The notes under the pieces: generated by a model
What the model was told of the DNA's origin: nothing
What the model saw: only the letters and a program-made list of their open reading frames with translations
Database searches by the model: none
Shown: piece after piece, positions 55,761 to 64,000 of the stretch
Numbering within the stretch: position 1 is the first letter of the stretch
Layout: every line of letters starts with the position of its first letter
Assembly (NCBI GenBank): GCA_949291125.1
Contig: CASEUJ010000002.1
Location: 62,001-126,000 of the forward strand
Length of the DNA: 64,000 bases
From: an uncultured Ruminococcus sp.
GTDB lineage: Bacteria; Bacillota; Clostridia; Oscillospirales; Ruminococcaceae
Reading direction: 5' to 3'
Translations under genes and position numbers: made by a program

Positions 55761-58700
55761 TTATGAGAACTGCCACCAGTCGACTTCCATTTCGCCGCTA
55801 AAGACGAAATAGAGTTCCTGGGTGCCGCTGAGACCGGATACTGGTGCAGTGAGTTCCGTATTCGAGCTGCCTGCTGGGACTTCGATATAGCCCACCGCTG
55901 TGCCACTGGGGCTGCCTGTGCAGATCTTCACAGCACCGCCGCTGGCGGAAGTGATCTGCATGGTAACCGACTGGGCACCGTTGGGGAAGGCTGCGCCTGC
56001 CACACCGAACCAGTCGCCAGACTGGATATCCGTTACCATGGTATCGCCGGTACCGGAGACATTGATGCCAGCCTGGCGATAGATGGTCTCTGCTTGCACT
56101 TTTTCATAGGGATTCAGAGATTTCAACTGTGCCACACCCTCCATGGTACCAGTGACGCTGTTCAAGGTAGTGCCGCTGACGGTGATCTCATTGACCTGAG
56201 GGCTGCGATAGTTGCCGGTTATGCCCAGCGCCGCCTCTACAGCACGGGCGTGGTAGAAGAGATAGAGCTTGCCGTTTAGTTCTACAATTGAGTGGTGGTT
56301 GTTGCCATAGAGTCCGAAGAAGTTGCCCTGATTTCGGAACAGCTCGCCACCGTAGGTATAGGGTCCCATAGGATTATCACTTACCATATACTGAATTGCG
56401 CCACTAGTCATGCCATAGCTGTTGCCGCTGGTATTCCAGTTAGAACAATAGGTGTAGTAATACTTGTCGCCAATCTTATTTAGTCCAGAATCTTCGAAGA
56501 GATAGGGCACTTCCAGCGCAATTGGGTCACTGGCAAGGCTGATCATATCGTCCCCCAGCTTCACAATCCGGGCAGTGCCGGGGTTGGCATCCATTCCAGT
56601 AGGCACGCCGCCGCCAAAGCAGAGGTAGCCAGTGCCGTCGTCGTCCACAAAAACTGCCGGATCAAAGAGCCAAGTAACATTGGCACAGTTGGGGGTGGAA
56701 CGGGTGATCAGTCCCTGCCCCAGTGGATCGATCCAGGGGCCAGTGGGACTGTCGGCGGTGAGAACACTGACGCCATTGCCTCCATTACAGAAGTAGAGGA
56801 AGAATTTCTCCTGACCGTTGATGGTCTTGTGGGCCGCCGCCGGTGCCCAAGAACAGGTGGCCCAGGTTGCAGCACCATTGGGACCTGCTACCGGAATGGC
56901 ACCATGATCTGTCCAGTTCACAAGGTCATCCGAAGAGATACAGTTAATCTGGTTGACCTGACCATAAGTGTTTTCGGCCACATTGCCGTTGGAATCGTAT
57001 TCAATCACATCGTTCGTCATGTACACATACACTCGACCGTTGTACTCCATGACTCCCGGATCGGCGCCAAAGCGCTGAGTGTACAGGGGGTTGTTCTCCC
57101 CAGCGTTCTTATAACTTTCCGTAAGAGAGATGGTGGAAAAGAGCTGTTCCATAGCCGCTGTGTCCACTACCTTTTCTGCCAAAGGGAATTCACTGATCTG
57201 CCCCAATACATAAGACTGGATGAGTTCCACGTCGGTGGTGTCGGTAACATCACTTTGATCCACATCTGCTGCAATTTCAGCAGATGTGCTGGCAAAACCG
57301 CCGGTCAGACCCTGTCGTGCCAGGGTCAGGTCAAAGCCGTCGATGACGCCGTCAAAGTTTACATCGCCCTTTAAGATTGTCGGAGAGTCACCAGCTCCCA
57401 GGATAGTGGTGCCGTCTACAGCACCGATGGCCTCGTCAATGTAGAAGTTATTGGTAGTCTCGGCAGTCTCCACATAGAGCTGTAAATTGGAGGCATCCGC
57501 CGGAATGGTGTAACTCTTATTTGCCAATTGAATCCACTCGCCCCGGATGCCAGTGCCCTCGGCCACAGTGGCATATTGGGTCTCGCCATTGCCATCGGTG
57601 TATTGCAGTTTTAAGAAGAACTGGTCGGTCTTGCCGCCGTCAAAGTAGGTCACATTGACACTAAAGCTATAGGCGGTACCGGGGACAAAGGTTTTAGTGC
57701 TGAGAGCACGGGAGACACCGTTCCACGCCGCCGTACGATTTTGCACCAACAGCGCTTCACTACCCACATAAGCGGTTCTGCCGCTGGTGAGGATGGTGGC
57801 ATCGCCCCGACCGGTCCAACTGTCGGTGTCACCCTCAAAAGGACTGTGGAAGTACCAGCCATATTGGTTGGGCTCTACCACGCCGTCGTCCTCATAGTTG
57901 CTACCGTCGCCCCATTCAGATTCCGGTAATAGGTTCATTAGAGTGGTGTAGGCTAGCTTGGGCTGGTTGTTAGCGTCATAGAGCAGTGCATTGCTTCCGG
58001 AAGAGAGCCAAGAGTTAGCGTCGTTGGGACCCCAGACACAAACTGCCGTTACCCGGCCATCCGAAGTCGGATTCTTGTTCCAATCTACTGCTGCCTGGAA
58101 GATTGCAGCATATTTGTTAGCCTGATCTTGTAGAGAATAACTACCGTTTTCTAGGCTAATGTCCAACTCGGTGATCTGGACGTCGCAGCCGATAGACAGA
58201 TATTTTTGCATAGCCACGATGTACGAATCCGTTCCGGCAAAGCCGGTTGCGTTGGCCGGAACATGAGATTGCATGCCCACGCCGTCTAGTAGACCCTTTT
58301 CATAAAGGGATTTGCACATGTTATAGATGCAGTCTCGTTTGTGATCCCAATATTCGTTATAGTCATTGTAATAGAGGGCGCAGTCTTCCGGCGCATATTT
58401 TCTCGCATAGGTGAATGCCTTTTCCACAAAACTGTTATCGCCATAGACCGATACCCAGGCAGATGTACCACCGGTGACGTTATTATCGCCCGGTTCACGA
58501 GCGCCGCCGTTGTTTGCCGTGCGGTTAGAATCGTCAGAAACTGCTTCGTTCACTACGTCATAGGCGTAGAGATTGAGGTCGGGATACTGGGTCTGGATTG
58601 CCGCAAACATGTTGCGGATATAGCTTTCCATCCGGGCATCCATGGTGACAGTGTCCACCCACGCCCCGTTGGCGTCGTAATTCTGCTTAAAGAACCAAGA

Positions 58701-59546
58701 GGGCGTCTGGCTGTGCCATACCAAGGTGTGTCCGCGCATGGCGATGTTGTTTTGGACACAAAAGTCCATGATAGACGCCGCACTGCTGAGACTGACGCCG
58801 ATCTCTGTACCACTGCACTGGGACTGTACTAGGGTGGCGTCGGGCTTCATCTCATTCTCACACTCGATGCTGTTGTGGTCTTTGAGCATATTGGCGGTGA
58901 TGGCAGAGTTGGTGACCGTGCCGCCGTTTAAGATGTTTCCTACTCGAAAGTAGTTGGCGAACACATCCTTTAGCCCCTGGCTGCTGTTGGCAGCGCTGAC
59001 GGTAACAGGGTTCTCCTCGCCGGTGACGGTGAATTCATCAAAGGTGAAGTCGCTGGTGCTGGCAGTGGTCAAGGTCAGGCGGAATTCATAGCTGCCATCC
59101 GGTGCCGTATAATCGGCGGAAAGAGGCGTCCAAGTCTGCGCTGGCACTTCCTGAGTGACCAGTGTGGTTTCGGTCTCTGCACCAGAAATGCTGTCTACAC
59201 AAACCAGAGACAGTGAAAAGGTCTGTACCGTTTCGGCGTATACCCACACGCCATAGCAATATTCTGTACCGCCATACAAATAAAGGCCTTTCTCCGCAGC
59301 TGCTCCGTCGGCAGGGGTAGTTCTGCCACTGACATACATTCCCCTCGAGCCGTCATAGCCGCCGCCATCCACTGCCGTTAGTGTCACGGCATCCGTATTT
59401 TCGTGCCAGCCGTCATAGTTACGCTCAAAGTTGTTGTGTACCAGCTCGCTGGCGCTAGTGACACTGACGAGCTGTGGGAACAACGCAAGTATCCCGACAC
59501 TGCATACAAGTGCCGTTACTCCAGCAGCAATTTTTTGATAAGTCAT
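55761..59546 (-). CDS. Multimodular xylanase/arabinofuranosidase: CBM22-GH10-CBM22-dockerin-GH43-CBM6
   Basis: A 1,261-residue secreted enzyme. Layout: signal peptide (~1-32), CBM22 (~35-178), GH10 xylanase (~190-540) with acid/base Glu334 in DVVNEAV and nucleophile Glu460 in ITELDIS, second CBM22 (~563-712), type I dockerin (~725-785; GDVNFDGVIDGFDLTLAR, ADVDQSDVTDTTDVELIQ), GH43 (~820-1130) with Asp829 in FGADPGVM, Asp962 in LFDPAVF and Glu1018 in LFEDSGL, and a C-terminal CBM6-like domain. It would cut the xylan backbone and remove arabinose or xylose side groups. AAAGGAGG precedes the chosen ATG. It is the first gene of the xylanase operon. Confidence 0.9.
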   Translation of the reverse strand: MTYQKIAAGVTALVCSVGILALFPQLVSVTSASELVHNNFERNYDGWHENTDAVTLTAVDGGGYDGSRGMYVSGRTTPADGAAAEKGLYLYGGTEYCYGVWVYAETVQTFSLSLVCVDSISGAETETTLVTQEVPAQTWTPLSADYTAPDGSYEFRLTLTTASTSDFTFDEFTVTGEENPVTVSAANSSQGLKDVFANYFRVGNILNGGTVTNSAITANMLKDHNSIECENEMKPDATLVQSQCSGTEIGVSLSSAASIMDFCVQNNIAMRGHTLVWHSQTPSWFFKQNYDANGAWVDTVTMDARMESYIRNMFAAIQTQYPDLNLYAYDVVNEAVSDDSNRTANNGGAREPGDNNVTGGTSAWVSVYGDNSFVEKAFTYARKYAPEDCALYYNDYNEYWDHKRDCIYNMCKSLYEKGLLDGVGMQSHVPANATGFAGTDSYIVAMQKYLSIGCDVQITELDISLENGSYSLQDQANKYAAIFQAAVDWNKNPTSDGRVTAVCVWGPNDANSWLSSGSNALLYDANNQPKLAYTTLMNLLPESEWGDGSNYEDDGVVEPNQYGWYFHSPFEGDTDSWTGRGDATILTSGRTAYVGSEALLVQNRTAAWNGVSRALSTKTFVPGTAYSFSVNVTYFDGGKTDQFFLKLQYTDGNGETQYATVAEGTGIRGEWIQLANKSYTIPADASNLQLYVETAETTNNFYIDEAIGAVDGTTILGAGDSPTILKGDVNFDGVIDGFDLTLARQGLTGGFASTSAEIAADVDQSDVTDTTDVELIQSYVLGQISEFPLAEKVVDTAAMEQLFSTISLTESYKNAGENNPLYTQRFGADPGVMEYNGRVYVYMTNDVIEYDSNGNVAENTYGQVNQINCISSDDLVNWTDHGAIPVAGPNGAATWATCSWAPAAAHKTINGQEKFFLYFCNGGNGVSVLTADSPTGPWIDPLGQGLITRSTPNCANVTWLFDPAVFVDDDGTGYLCFGGGVPTGMDANPGTARIVKLGDDMISLASDPIALEVPYLFEDSGLNKIGDKYYYTYCSNWNTSGNSYGMTSGAIQYMVSDNPMGPYTYGGELFRNQGNFFGLYGNNHHSIVELNGKLYLFYHARAVEAALGITGNYRSPQVNEITVSGTTLNSVTGTMEGVAQLKSLNPYEKVQAETIYRQAGINVSGTGDTMVTDIQSGDWFGVAGAAFPNGAQSVTMQITSASGGAVKICTGSPSGTAVGYIEVPAGSSNTELTAPVSGLSGTQELYFVFSGEMEVDWWQFS

Positions 59547-59588
59547 TGGTGTTCCTCCTTTGGAAGTTTTCACAATTACGATAATTTT

Positions 59589-59617
59589 ATTTTACAATAG
59601 TTGAAAAAAATGGTCAA
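59589..59617 (-). promoter_or_regulatory. Predicted promoter of the xylanase operon
   Basis: On the minus strand TTGACC, 17-bp spacer, TAAAAT, about 40 bp before the start. Just upstream, GCTAGTTAGC (about 59653-59662, plus-strand reading gctaactagc) has inverted TAGC/GCTA ends and could be the regulator's site. Confidence 0.6.
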
Positions 59618-59742
59618 GAAACAAAAAAGCTGAATTGATAACACTTTTGTGCTAACTAGCTAAAAAACCGTATGATTTTCCACCCAAAAGAAAATCTTTC
59701 AGCATTGAAAAAGCGTCATATACTCTACAAATGTCACTATGT

Positions 59743-59771
59743 TTGACAAAATTATTTATATATGGTATAAT
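59743..59771 (+). promoter_or_regulatory. Consensus promoter of the AraC-type regulator
   Basis: TTGACA, 17-bp spacer, TATAAT: perfect sigma-A boxes, 45 bp before the start codon, facing away from the xylanase promoter. Confidence 0.85.
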
Positions 59772-59816
59772 ATTTTATACAGATTATATTATAGAAACGA
59801 GGAGGTATGCTGTCAT

Positions 59817-60620
59817 ATGCGTATGGATGAAATCGGCTATAATCACAAACACAATCGTACATTTTGTATTGACCGCCCGAATGGTGCTGGAGACTGGCTG
59901 TTACTGATCGTAAAATCACCAGCAGTTTTTCGGATCGATGGAAAAGATATCCATACGTCGGCAAATGTTGTGATCCTTTATACGCCGGAATATCCGGAGT
60001 ATTATTATCCTGACTGTGACGAATATTACGATGATTGGATCCACTTCGAACCCGATCCGGAAGAACTCGAACTGATCCATATGCTTCGTATTCCGACCAA
60101 CAAACCAGTAGAGTTATCGGATGTGACAGAACTCTCGTCCATTGCTCGGAATATGTGCTATGAGCAATATTCTCCGAACCTATACCGGAAGCCTGTAGTA
60201 GATCTTACGTTCCGGATCCTGCTGTATAAAATTGGCGAAAAACTTTTACGAAAGACGGATTGTTCTCGAATCTCGGAAAGCGTTTATCTGGAAAAACTAT
60301 TATGGATCCGAGAATCGCTGTATCGCTGGCCAGGACGGGAATATTCCATTGATGATATGGCAAATGATCTGTCGCTGAGCCGTTCCCGATTCCAACATCT
60401 CTACACGGAAACATTCGGTACAAGTGTGAAAGCAGATCTTATCAAAGGACGCATGGAAAAAGCGTGCGAACTCTTACAGACAACTGATCTTCCGGTGAAA
60501 GAGGTCGGAATCTTGGTCGGATATGGTAATACCTCGTATTTTATCCGGCTATTTCGCAATACCTATGGTCTCACACCAGTGCAGTACCGGGAAAAAATTG
60601 GAGAGCCGGAATCCTCATAA
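59817..60620 (+). CDS. AraC-family transcriptional regulator
   Basis: A 267-residue regulator with an N-terminal cupin sensor (~20-100; FRIDGKDIHTSANVVILYTP) and a C-terminal double helix-turn-helix (~165-258; YSIDDMANDLSLSRSRFQHL and GILVGYGNTSYFIRLFRNTY). It is divergent from the xylanase operon, 270 bp away, and is therefore likely to control it in response to a xylan sugar. GGAGG is 11 bp from the chosen ATG; a second ATG two codons later is possible. Confidence 0.9.
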   Translation: MRMDEIGYNHKHNRTFCIDRPNGAGDWLLLIVKSPAVFRIDGKDIHTSANVVILYTPEYPEYYYPDCDEYYDDWIHFEPDPEELELIHMLRIPTNKPVELSDVTELSSIARNMCYEQYSPNLYRKPVVDLTFRILLYKIGEKLLRKTDCSRISESVYLEKLLWIRESLYRWPGREYSIDDMANDLSLSRSRFQHLYTETFGTSVKADLIKGRMEKACELLQTTDLPVKEVGILVGYGNTSYFIRLFRNTYGLTPVQYREKIGEPESS

Positions 60621-60763
60621 GAGAAATTCACTGCTTTCCTTCCTTCCCCAAATGCAGTGTCAGATTCACATTGTTGACATAGAAAAAGTCGCATTTTCAC
60701 ATATGCAAAAAGCCCAAACAAACCAGAAATAATCTGCGATCACATGGGCTATGAAATGGTATC

Positions 60764-60792
60764 TTGACTTCTCTAGCAAAATGTAGTATACT
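60764..60792 (+). promoter_or_regulatory. Predicted promoter of the thioredoxin-reductase-like gene
   Basis: TTGACT, 17-bp spacer, TATACT, about 115 bp before the gene. Confidence 0.65.
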
Positions 60793-60799
60793 ATACCCA

Positions 60800-60815
60800 T
60801 AGTTAAATATAACTA
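60800..60815 (+). promoter_or_regulatory. Palindromic operator candidate
   Basis: TAGTTA-AATA-TAACTA is a perfect inverted repeat at the expected start of transcription, followed by more TAACTAATAA repeats. A repressor bound here would block the promoter. The downstream redox and ZIP metal-transport genes suggest a metal or peroxide sensor (DtxR-, Fur- or PerR-like); this is inference. Confidence 0.5.
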
Positions 60816-60908
60816 ACTAATAACTTGTTGTATTCCATCTCCGGTTATTTGATATGTTATGGGAAAGAATAAGCTTGACTAGCATTCATCCAGAACAGGA
60901 GGATCTCT

Positions 60909-62546
60909 ATGAAAGAGCAACCCATTTATGACGGAATCATTATTGGCGCAGGACCTGCGGGGCTCTCTGCCGCTATTTATCTGGCGCGCGCGCAATACCG
61001 CACGCTTGTGATCGAACGAGAACGAGTTGGTGGACAGATCGCTATTACTTCTGATGTCGTCAATTATCCGGGAATTTTGCATACAGACGGTGCAAAGTTG
61101 ACCGAAACCATGCGCAAACAGGCCAAACAATTCGGCGCGGAGTTTTTACAGGCAGACGTGACCGACACCAGCTTGAACGGCGACATCAAAGAAGTTCAGA
61201 CCAGCAAAGGAACATACCGCGCCCTGAGCGTTTTATTTGCAACAGGTGCAACGCCCAAAAAAGCTGGATTTCTTGGTGAAAAAGAATATCAGGGGCATGG
61301 CGTAGCGTACTGTGCCACATGCGACGGTGAATTTTTTACTGGAAAGGATATCTTTGTGATCGGCGGTGGATATGCGGCAGCACAAGAAGCTGTATTTCTC
61401 ACCAAATATGCCAGACGTGTCATTATCTGCATCCGAAAGGGACAGTTCGGCTGTGCCCGAAGCGTCGCAGAAAAGGCAATCACACATCCAAAGATCGAAG
61501 TGCGTTATCATACCGAACTCATTGAAGCCGGCGGAGATAGCATGCTGCGCTATGCAGTCTTTCACAACAATGAAACCGGAGAAGAAACGCGCTATGATGC
61601 ACCGACCGACGATACATTCGGGATTTTTGTATTCATTGGCTATCAGCCACAGACTACATTGTTCCGGGACAAGCTGGCGATGACGGAGATGGGATATCTG
61701 GAAACAGACTCCACGCAAAAGACCAGTATAGACGGGGTGTACGGCGCTGGAGATGTATGCGACAAGATCTTGCGACAAGTAGTAACAGCGGTGTCCGATG
61801 GCGCGACTGCTGCGGTTTCCATGGAGCGCCACGCTTCTATGATGCATGATAAACTTGCGCTTCCCATGATACCCTTGCAAAAACGATTGTTTCCGACCCC
61901 ATCTGACCATTCTGAGCAGCCCGTCAAGAAGAAGGGCGGCTATTTCCCCGCGGAAATTGAATCACAGCTTCATCGTTTGTTTCAAAAGCTCAAACGCCCG
62001 ATTTTACTTCGTATTTTTACGGATACGAGTGCACAATCCAAAAAAGCCGTGCGTCTTGTTAAAGAGCTCTGTTCCTTTTCAAAGTTTCTACAATACGAAG
62101 TGGTTTCGGTACAAGACCACAGCACACAATATCCCACTATTGCTTTTTGTCAAAGCGACGGAACGCCGATGGGTCTGACCTATCACGGTGTACCTGGCGG
62201 ACACGAATTCAATACCATTGTGTCTGCGATCCGCAATGCATCTGGAAACAGACAAAAACTCTCGGCACAGGCAGAGGCACAGCTCAAAAATCTGCCCAAT
62301 ATGCATCTTGAGATCGCCGTAACACTTTCCTGCACCATGTGCCCCCAGACGGCATCGGCAGCAGCACTTCTGGCTATTTATAGCCCACACATACAGACCG
62401 ATATCTATGACATCACACACAACCCTGACATGCAGTCACGCTATCAGATCATGAGCGTGCCCTGTGTGATCCGGGATGGTGCAATTCTAGCATTTGGCAA
62501 AATGTCGGTGGACGAAATTCTCACAAAATTGCAGGAACAGCCATAA
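60909..62546 (+). CDS. Thioredoxin reductase-like flavoprotein with C-terminal AhpF-type tandem thioredoxin fold
   Basis: A 545-residue protein. Residues 1-~310 are an NADPH-thioredoxin reductase: FAD motif IIGAGPAGLSAAIYLA, redox pair CATC (135-138), NADPH motif VIGGGYAAAQEA and YGAGDVCDK. Residues ~350-545 resemble the tandem thioredoxin folds found at the N-terminus of AhpF (LLRIFTDTSAQSKKAVRLV, then the CTMC pair at 475-478 and SVPCVI). The order is reversed compared with AhpF. It probably reduces a peroxiredoxin or thioredoxin-like partner. It is followed by the ZIP gene after 41 bp. Confidence 0.85.
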   Translation: MKEQPIYDGIIIGAGPAGLSAAIYLARAQYRTLVIERERVGGQIAITSDVVNYPGILHTDGAKLTETMRKQAKQFGAEFLQADVTDTSLNGDIKEVQTSKGTYRALSVLFATGATPKKAGFLGEKEYQGHGVAYCATCDGEFFTGKDIFVIGGGYAAAQEAVFLTKYARRVIICIRKGQFGCARSVAEKAITHPKIEVRYHTELIEAGGDSMLRYAVFHNNETGEETRYDAPTDDTFGIFVFIGYQPQTTLFRDKLAMTEMGYLETDSTQKTSIDGVYGAGDVCDKILRQVVTAVSDGATAAVSMERHASMMHDKLALPMIPLQKRLFPTPSDHSEQPVKKKGGYFPAEIESQLHRLFQKLKRPILLRIFTDTSAQSKKAVRLVKELCSFSKFLQYEVVSVQDHSTQYPTIAFCQSDGTPMGLTYHGVPGGHEFNTIVSAIRNASGNRQKLSAQAEAQLKNLPNMHLEIAVTLSCTMCPQTASAAALLAIYSPHIQTDIYDITHNPDMQSRYQIMSVPCVIRDGAILAFGKMSVDEILTKLQEQP

Positions 62547-62587
62547 GCCATCGTTTCTGCCGCAAACAGAACAGGAGATTTTGAGTT

Positions 62588-63367
62588 ATGACGACGCTAT
62601 TACAAGGCATTTCCTTCCCCTTTCTGGGTACAGTACTTGGTGCATTCTGTGTGTTTTTCATGCGCAACAATCTGCACCAGATGATTCAGCGTGCGCTAAC
62701 TGGTTTTGCAGCCGGTGTAATGACGGCAGCATCCGTCTGGAGTCTGCTGATCCCTGCGCTAGAGGATTCTGCGCATTTGAATCGGTTGGCGTTTTTCCCG
62801 GTAGCCGTCGGATTTTTACTCGGCATTTTCTTTTTGTTGATGCTGGACAAACTGATCCCGCATTTGCACATGAACAGCAAGGAATCCGAAGGCATCAAAA
62901 GCAATCTACCCAAGAGCACAATGCTGATGCTGGCGGTGACGCTGCACAATATTCCGGAGGGAATGGCGGTTGGTGTAGTCTATGCCGGATTACACTATGG
63001 TGATGCTCAAATCAGTTCTGCTGCGGCATTGGCACTTTCGCTCGGAATCGCGATCCAGAATTTCCCGGAGGGAGCGATCATCTCAATGCCACTCTATGCG
63101 TCGGGAATGAAAAAATCCAAAGCCTTTTTCTATGGCGCACTCTCTGGATTGGCAGAGCCGATCGGTGCGATTCTGACCATTCTGGCGGCAGGACTCATCG
63201 TACCACTGATTCCATACCTGCTCAGTTTTGCTGCCGGTGCAATGCTTTATGTGGTTGTAGAGGAACTTGTTCCCGAAATGTCCGCCGGTCAGCACTCCAA
63301 TATTGGTACAATTGCTTTCGCCATTGGCTTTACTGCCATGATGGCATTGGATACAGCACTTGGTTAA
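62588..63367 (+). CDS. ZIP-family metal transporter
   Basis: A 259-residue membrane protein with eight predicted helices. The metal-binding helices carry HNIPEGMAVGVVYAGLHYG and IQNFPEGAIISMPLYAS, the ZIP signature, and a short His/Ser loop (LIPHLHMNSKESEG). It imports zinc, iron or manganese. AGGAG lies before the ATG. It is probably cotranscribed with the flavoprotein gene. Confidence 0.92.
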   Translation: MTTLLQGISFPFLGTVLGAFCVFFMRNNLHQMIQRALTGFAAGVMTAASVWSLLIPALEDSAHLNRLAFFPVAVGFLLGIFFLLMLDKLIPHLHMNSKESEGIKSNLPKSTMLMLAVTLHNIPEGMAVGVVYAGLHYGDAQISSAAALALSLGIAIQNFPEGAIISMPLYASGMKKSKAFFYGALSGLAEPIGAILTILAAGLIVPLIPYLLSFAAGAMLYVVVEELVPEMSAGQHSNIGTIAFAIGFTAMMALDTALG

Positions 63368-63377
63368 GCGCTCCAGA

Positions 63378-63420
63378 TAAAAATACGCACTTGACACGAA
63401 ATGTGTCAGGTGCGCATTTT
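63378..63420. terminator. Bidirectional terminator between converging genes
   Basis: A long stem with two mismatches: AAAAAT-CGCAC-TGACAC pairs with GTGTCA-GTGCG-ATTTTT, loop GAAAT. A and T runs at both ends let it work on either strand. Confidence 0.8.
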
Positions 63421-63451
63421 TCATACATATGTCACTTTTCGGGTAACTAGT

Positions 63452-64000
63452 TTATGTTTGCAACAGCTTTCGTAGTGCAGCAAGGTCGAATGCGTCTACG
63501 CTACCCAATTCTGTAAGATCTGCTGCTTTCCACTGTGCCTGTGTCAGCGAAACATCTCCAAGCAAATAGCGCTGCAATAATACTACGTCTTCGATTCCAA
63601 TGCTGCCATTTGCATTAACATCGCCAGACAGAAGGTCAGCCGCTTCATTGTCATACTCATAGACCAATGTAAACGTATGATACGTCACAGTGATATCGCT
63701 GCCGGCTGCGGTATCTTGCTCAGAGGAGTTCCACCATGTTTGCAACTCTGCATAGGTATCATTGGTGTATCCGATGATCTCTACGCCCTTATCGCCTTCT
63801 ATGATCTGGAAATTCTCGTCAAACGATACAGTTACATCCTGATTGCCGAACCGATAGGAGAAGGGCTTATTTCCCCAGACTTCATTTGTGGTACCATCCT
63901 GCACGACTTTATTAAAGCAAAGTGCGCCACCGCCAGAAGCCCATGTTGAGCCGGCGTTCGAAGTGACATCCATATTGATCCGAATTTCTTTAAGGTGTTC
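63452..64000 (-). CDS. Dockerin-containing secreted protein, partial (N-terminus beyond right edge)
   Basis: The open frame reaches the window edge (EHLKEIRINMDVTS...). The visible 183 residues hold a beta-rich, Gly/Trp-containing module (STWASGGGALCFNKVV, WGNKPFSYRFGNQDVTVSFD) and a type I dockerin at the C-terminus (LLSGDVNANGSIGIEDVVLL, then DLTELGSVDAFDLAALRK). The first module looks like a ruminococcal carbohydrate-binding domain, but I cannot assign a CBM family. The catalytic part, if any, is outside the window. The protein should attach to a scaffoldin cohesin. Confidence 0.8.
   Translation of the reverse strand, partial: EHLKEIRINMDVTSNAGSTWASGGGALCFNKVVQDGTTNEVWGNKPFSYRFGNQDVTVSFDENFQIIEGDKGVEIIGYTNDTYAELQTWWNSSEQDTAAGSDITVTYHTFTLVYEYDNEAADLLSGDVNANGSIGIEDVVLLQRYLLGDVSLTQAQWKAADLTELGSVDAFDLAALRKLLQT

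Noticed and set aside
56829-57374. 181-codon plus-strand frame opposite the GH10/GH43 enzyme
   Set aside because: Explained by codon bias of the sense gene, whose catalytic residues are intact in this region.

Overview
The window looks like a chromosome segment of a fibre-degrading, spore-lineage Firmicute close to Ruminococcus (Oscillospirales). The reasons are a diaminopimelate pathway of the DapL type, a complete spoIIIA operon, a clostridial-type nusB-xseAB-ispA-dxs-tlyA-nadK-argR-recN cluster, and secreted xylanases and another secreted protein carrying type I dockerins of the cellulosome kind. No name was looked up; this is recognition from protein motifs and gene order.

Layout. 1-2745 (minus): gatC-gatA-gatB (gatB runs off the left edge). 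3009-9679 (plus): a tight operon dapF, dapL, ACT-domain protein, UPF0210 protein and two flavoprotein oxidoreductases. 9833-13335 (plus): XerC-like recombinase, Na/Pi-cotransporter-PhoU protein, hotdog thioesterase. 13316-15684 (minus): nitrilase-family amidase and a D,D-carboxypeptidase-like membrane protein whose catalytic Ser/Lys are gone. 15900-18405 (plus): metallophosphoesterase and an ECF sigma factor with a long unknown C-terminal half. 18458-18964 (minus): GNAT acetyltransferase. 19428-22096: anaerobic ribonucleotide reductase nrdDG behind a consensus promoter and putative NrdR boxes. 22378-28336: ABC exporter, orphan membrane protein with a folded leader, xylose isomerase, YbaK-type deacylase. 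28412-29938 (minus): MurJ/SpoVB-like flippase. 30045-41408 (minus): an eleven-gene operon nusB to recQ. 41721-46714 (minus): spoIIIAA-AH with a sigma-E-like promoter.

46955-53520 is an accessory island beginning at a tRNA-Thr gene. It holds fragments of integrase, excisionase and transposase genes, a decayed type 1 BREX defence locus (brxA, brxB and a frameshifted, truncated brxC), a broken tyrosine recombinase flanked by two matching 8-7-8 bp palindromic sites, and relics of a XRE regulator and an unrecognised gene. One of the recombinase sites sits between the brxA promoter and the brxA start.

53546-60620 is a xylan-utilisation locus: a GH10/GH43 multimodular xylanase-arabinofuranosidase and a GH30 glucuronoxylanase, both with CBM22 and dockerin modules, transcribed away from an AraC-type regulator. 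60909-63367 carries a thioredoxin-reductase/AhpF-like protein and a ZIP metal transporter behind a promoter with a palindromic operator. The right edge (63452-64000, minus) is the C-terminal part of another dockerin protein.
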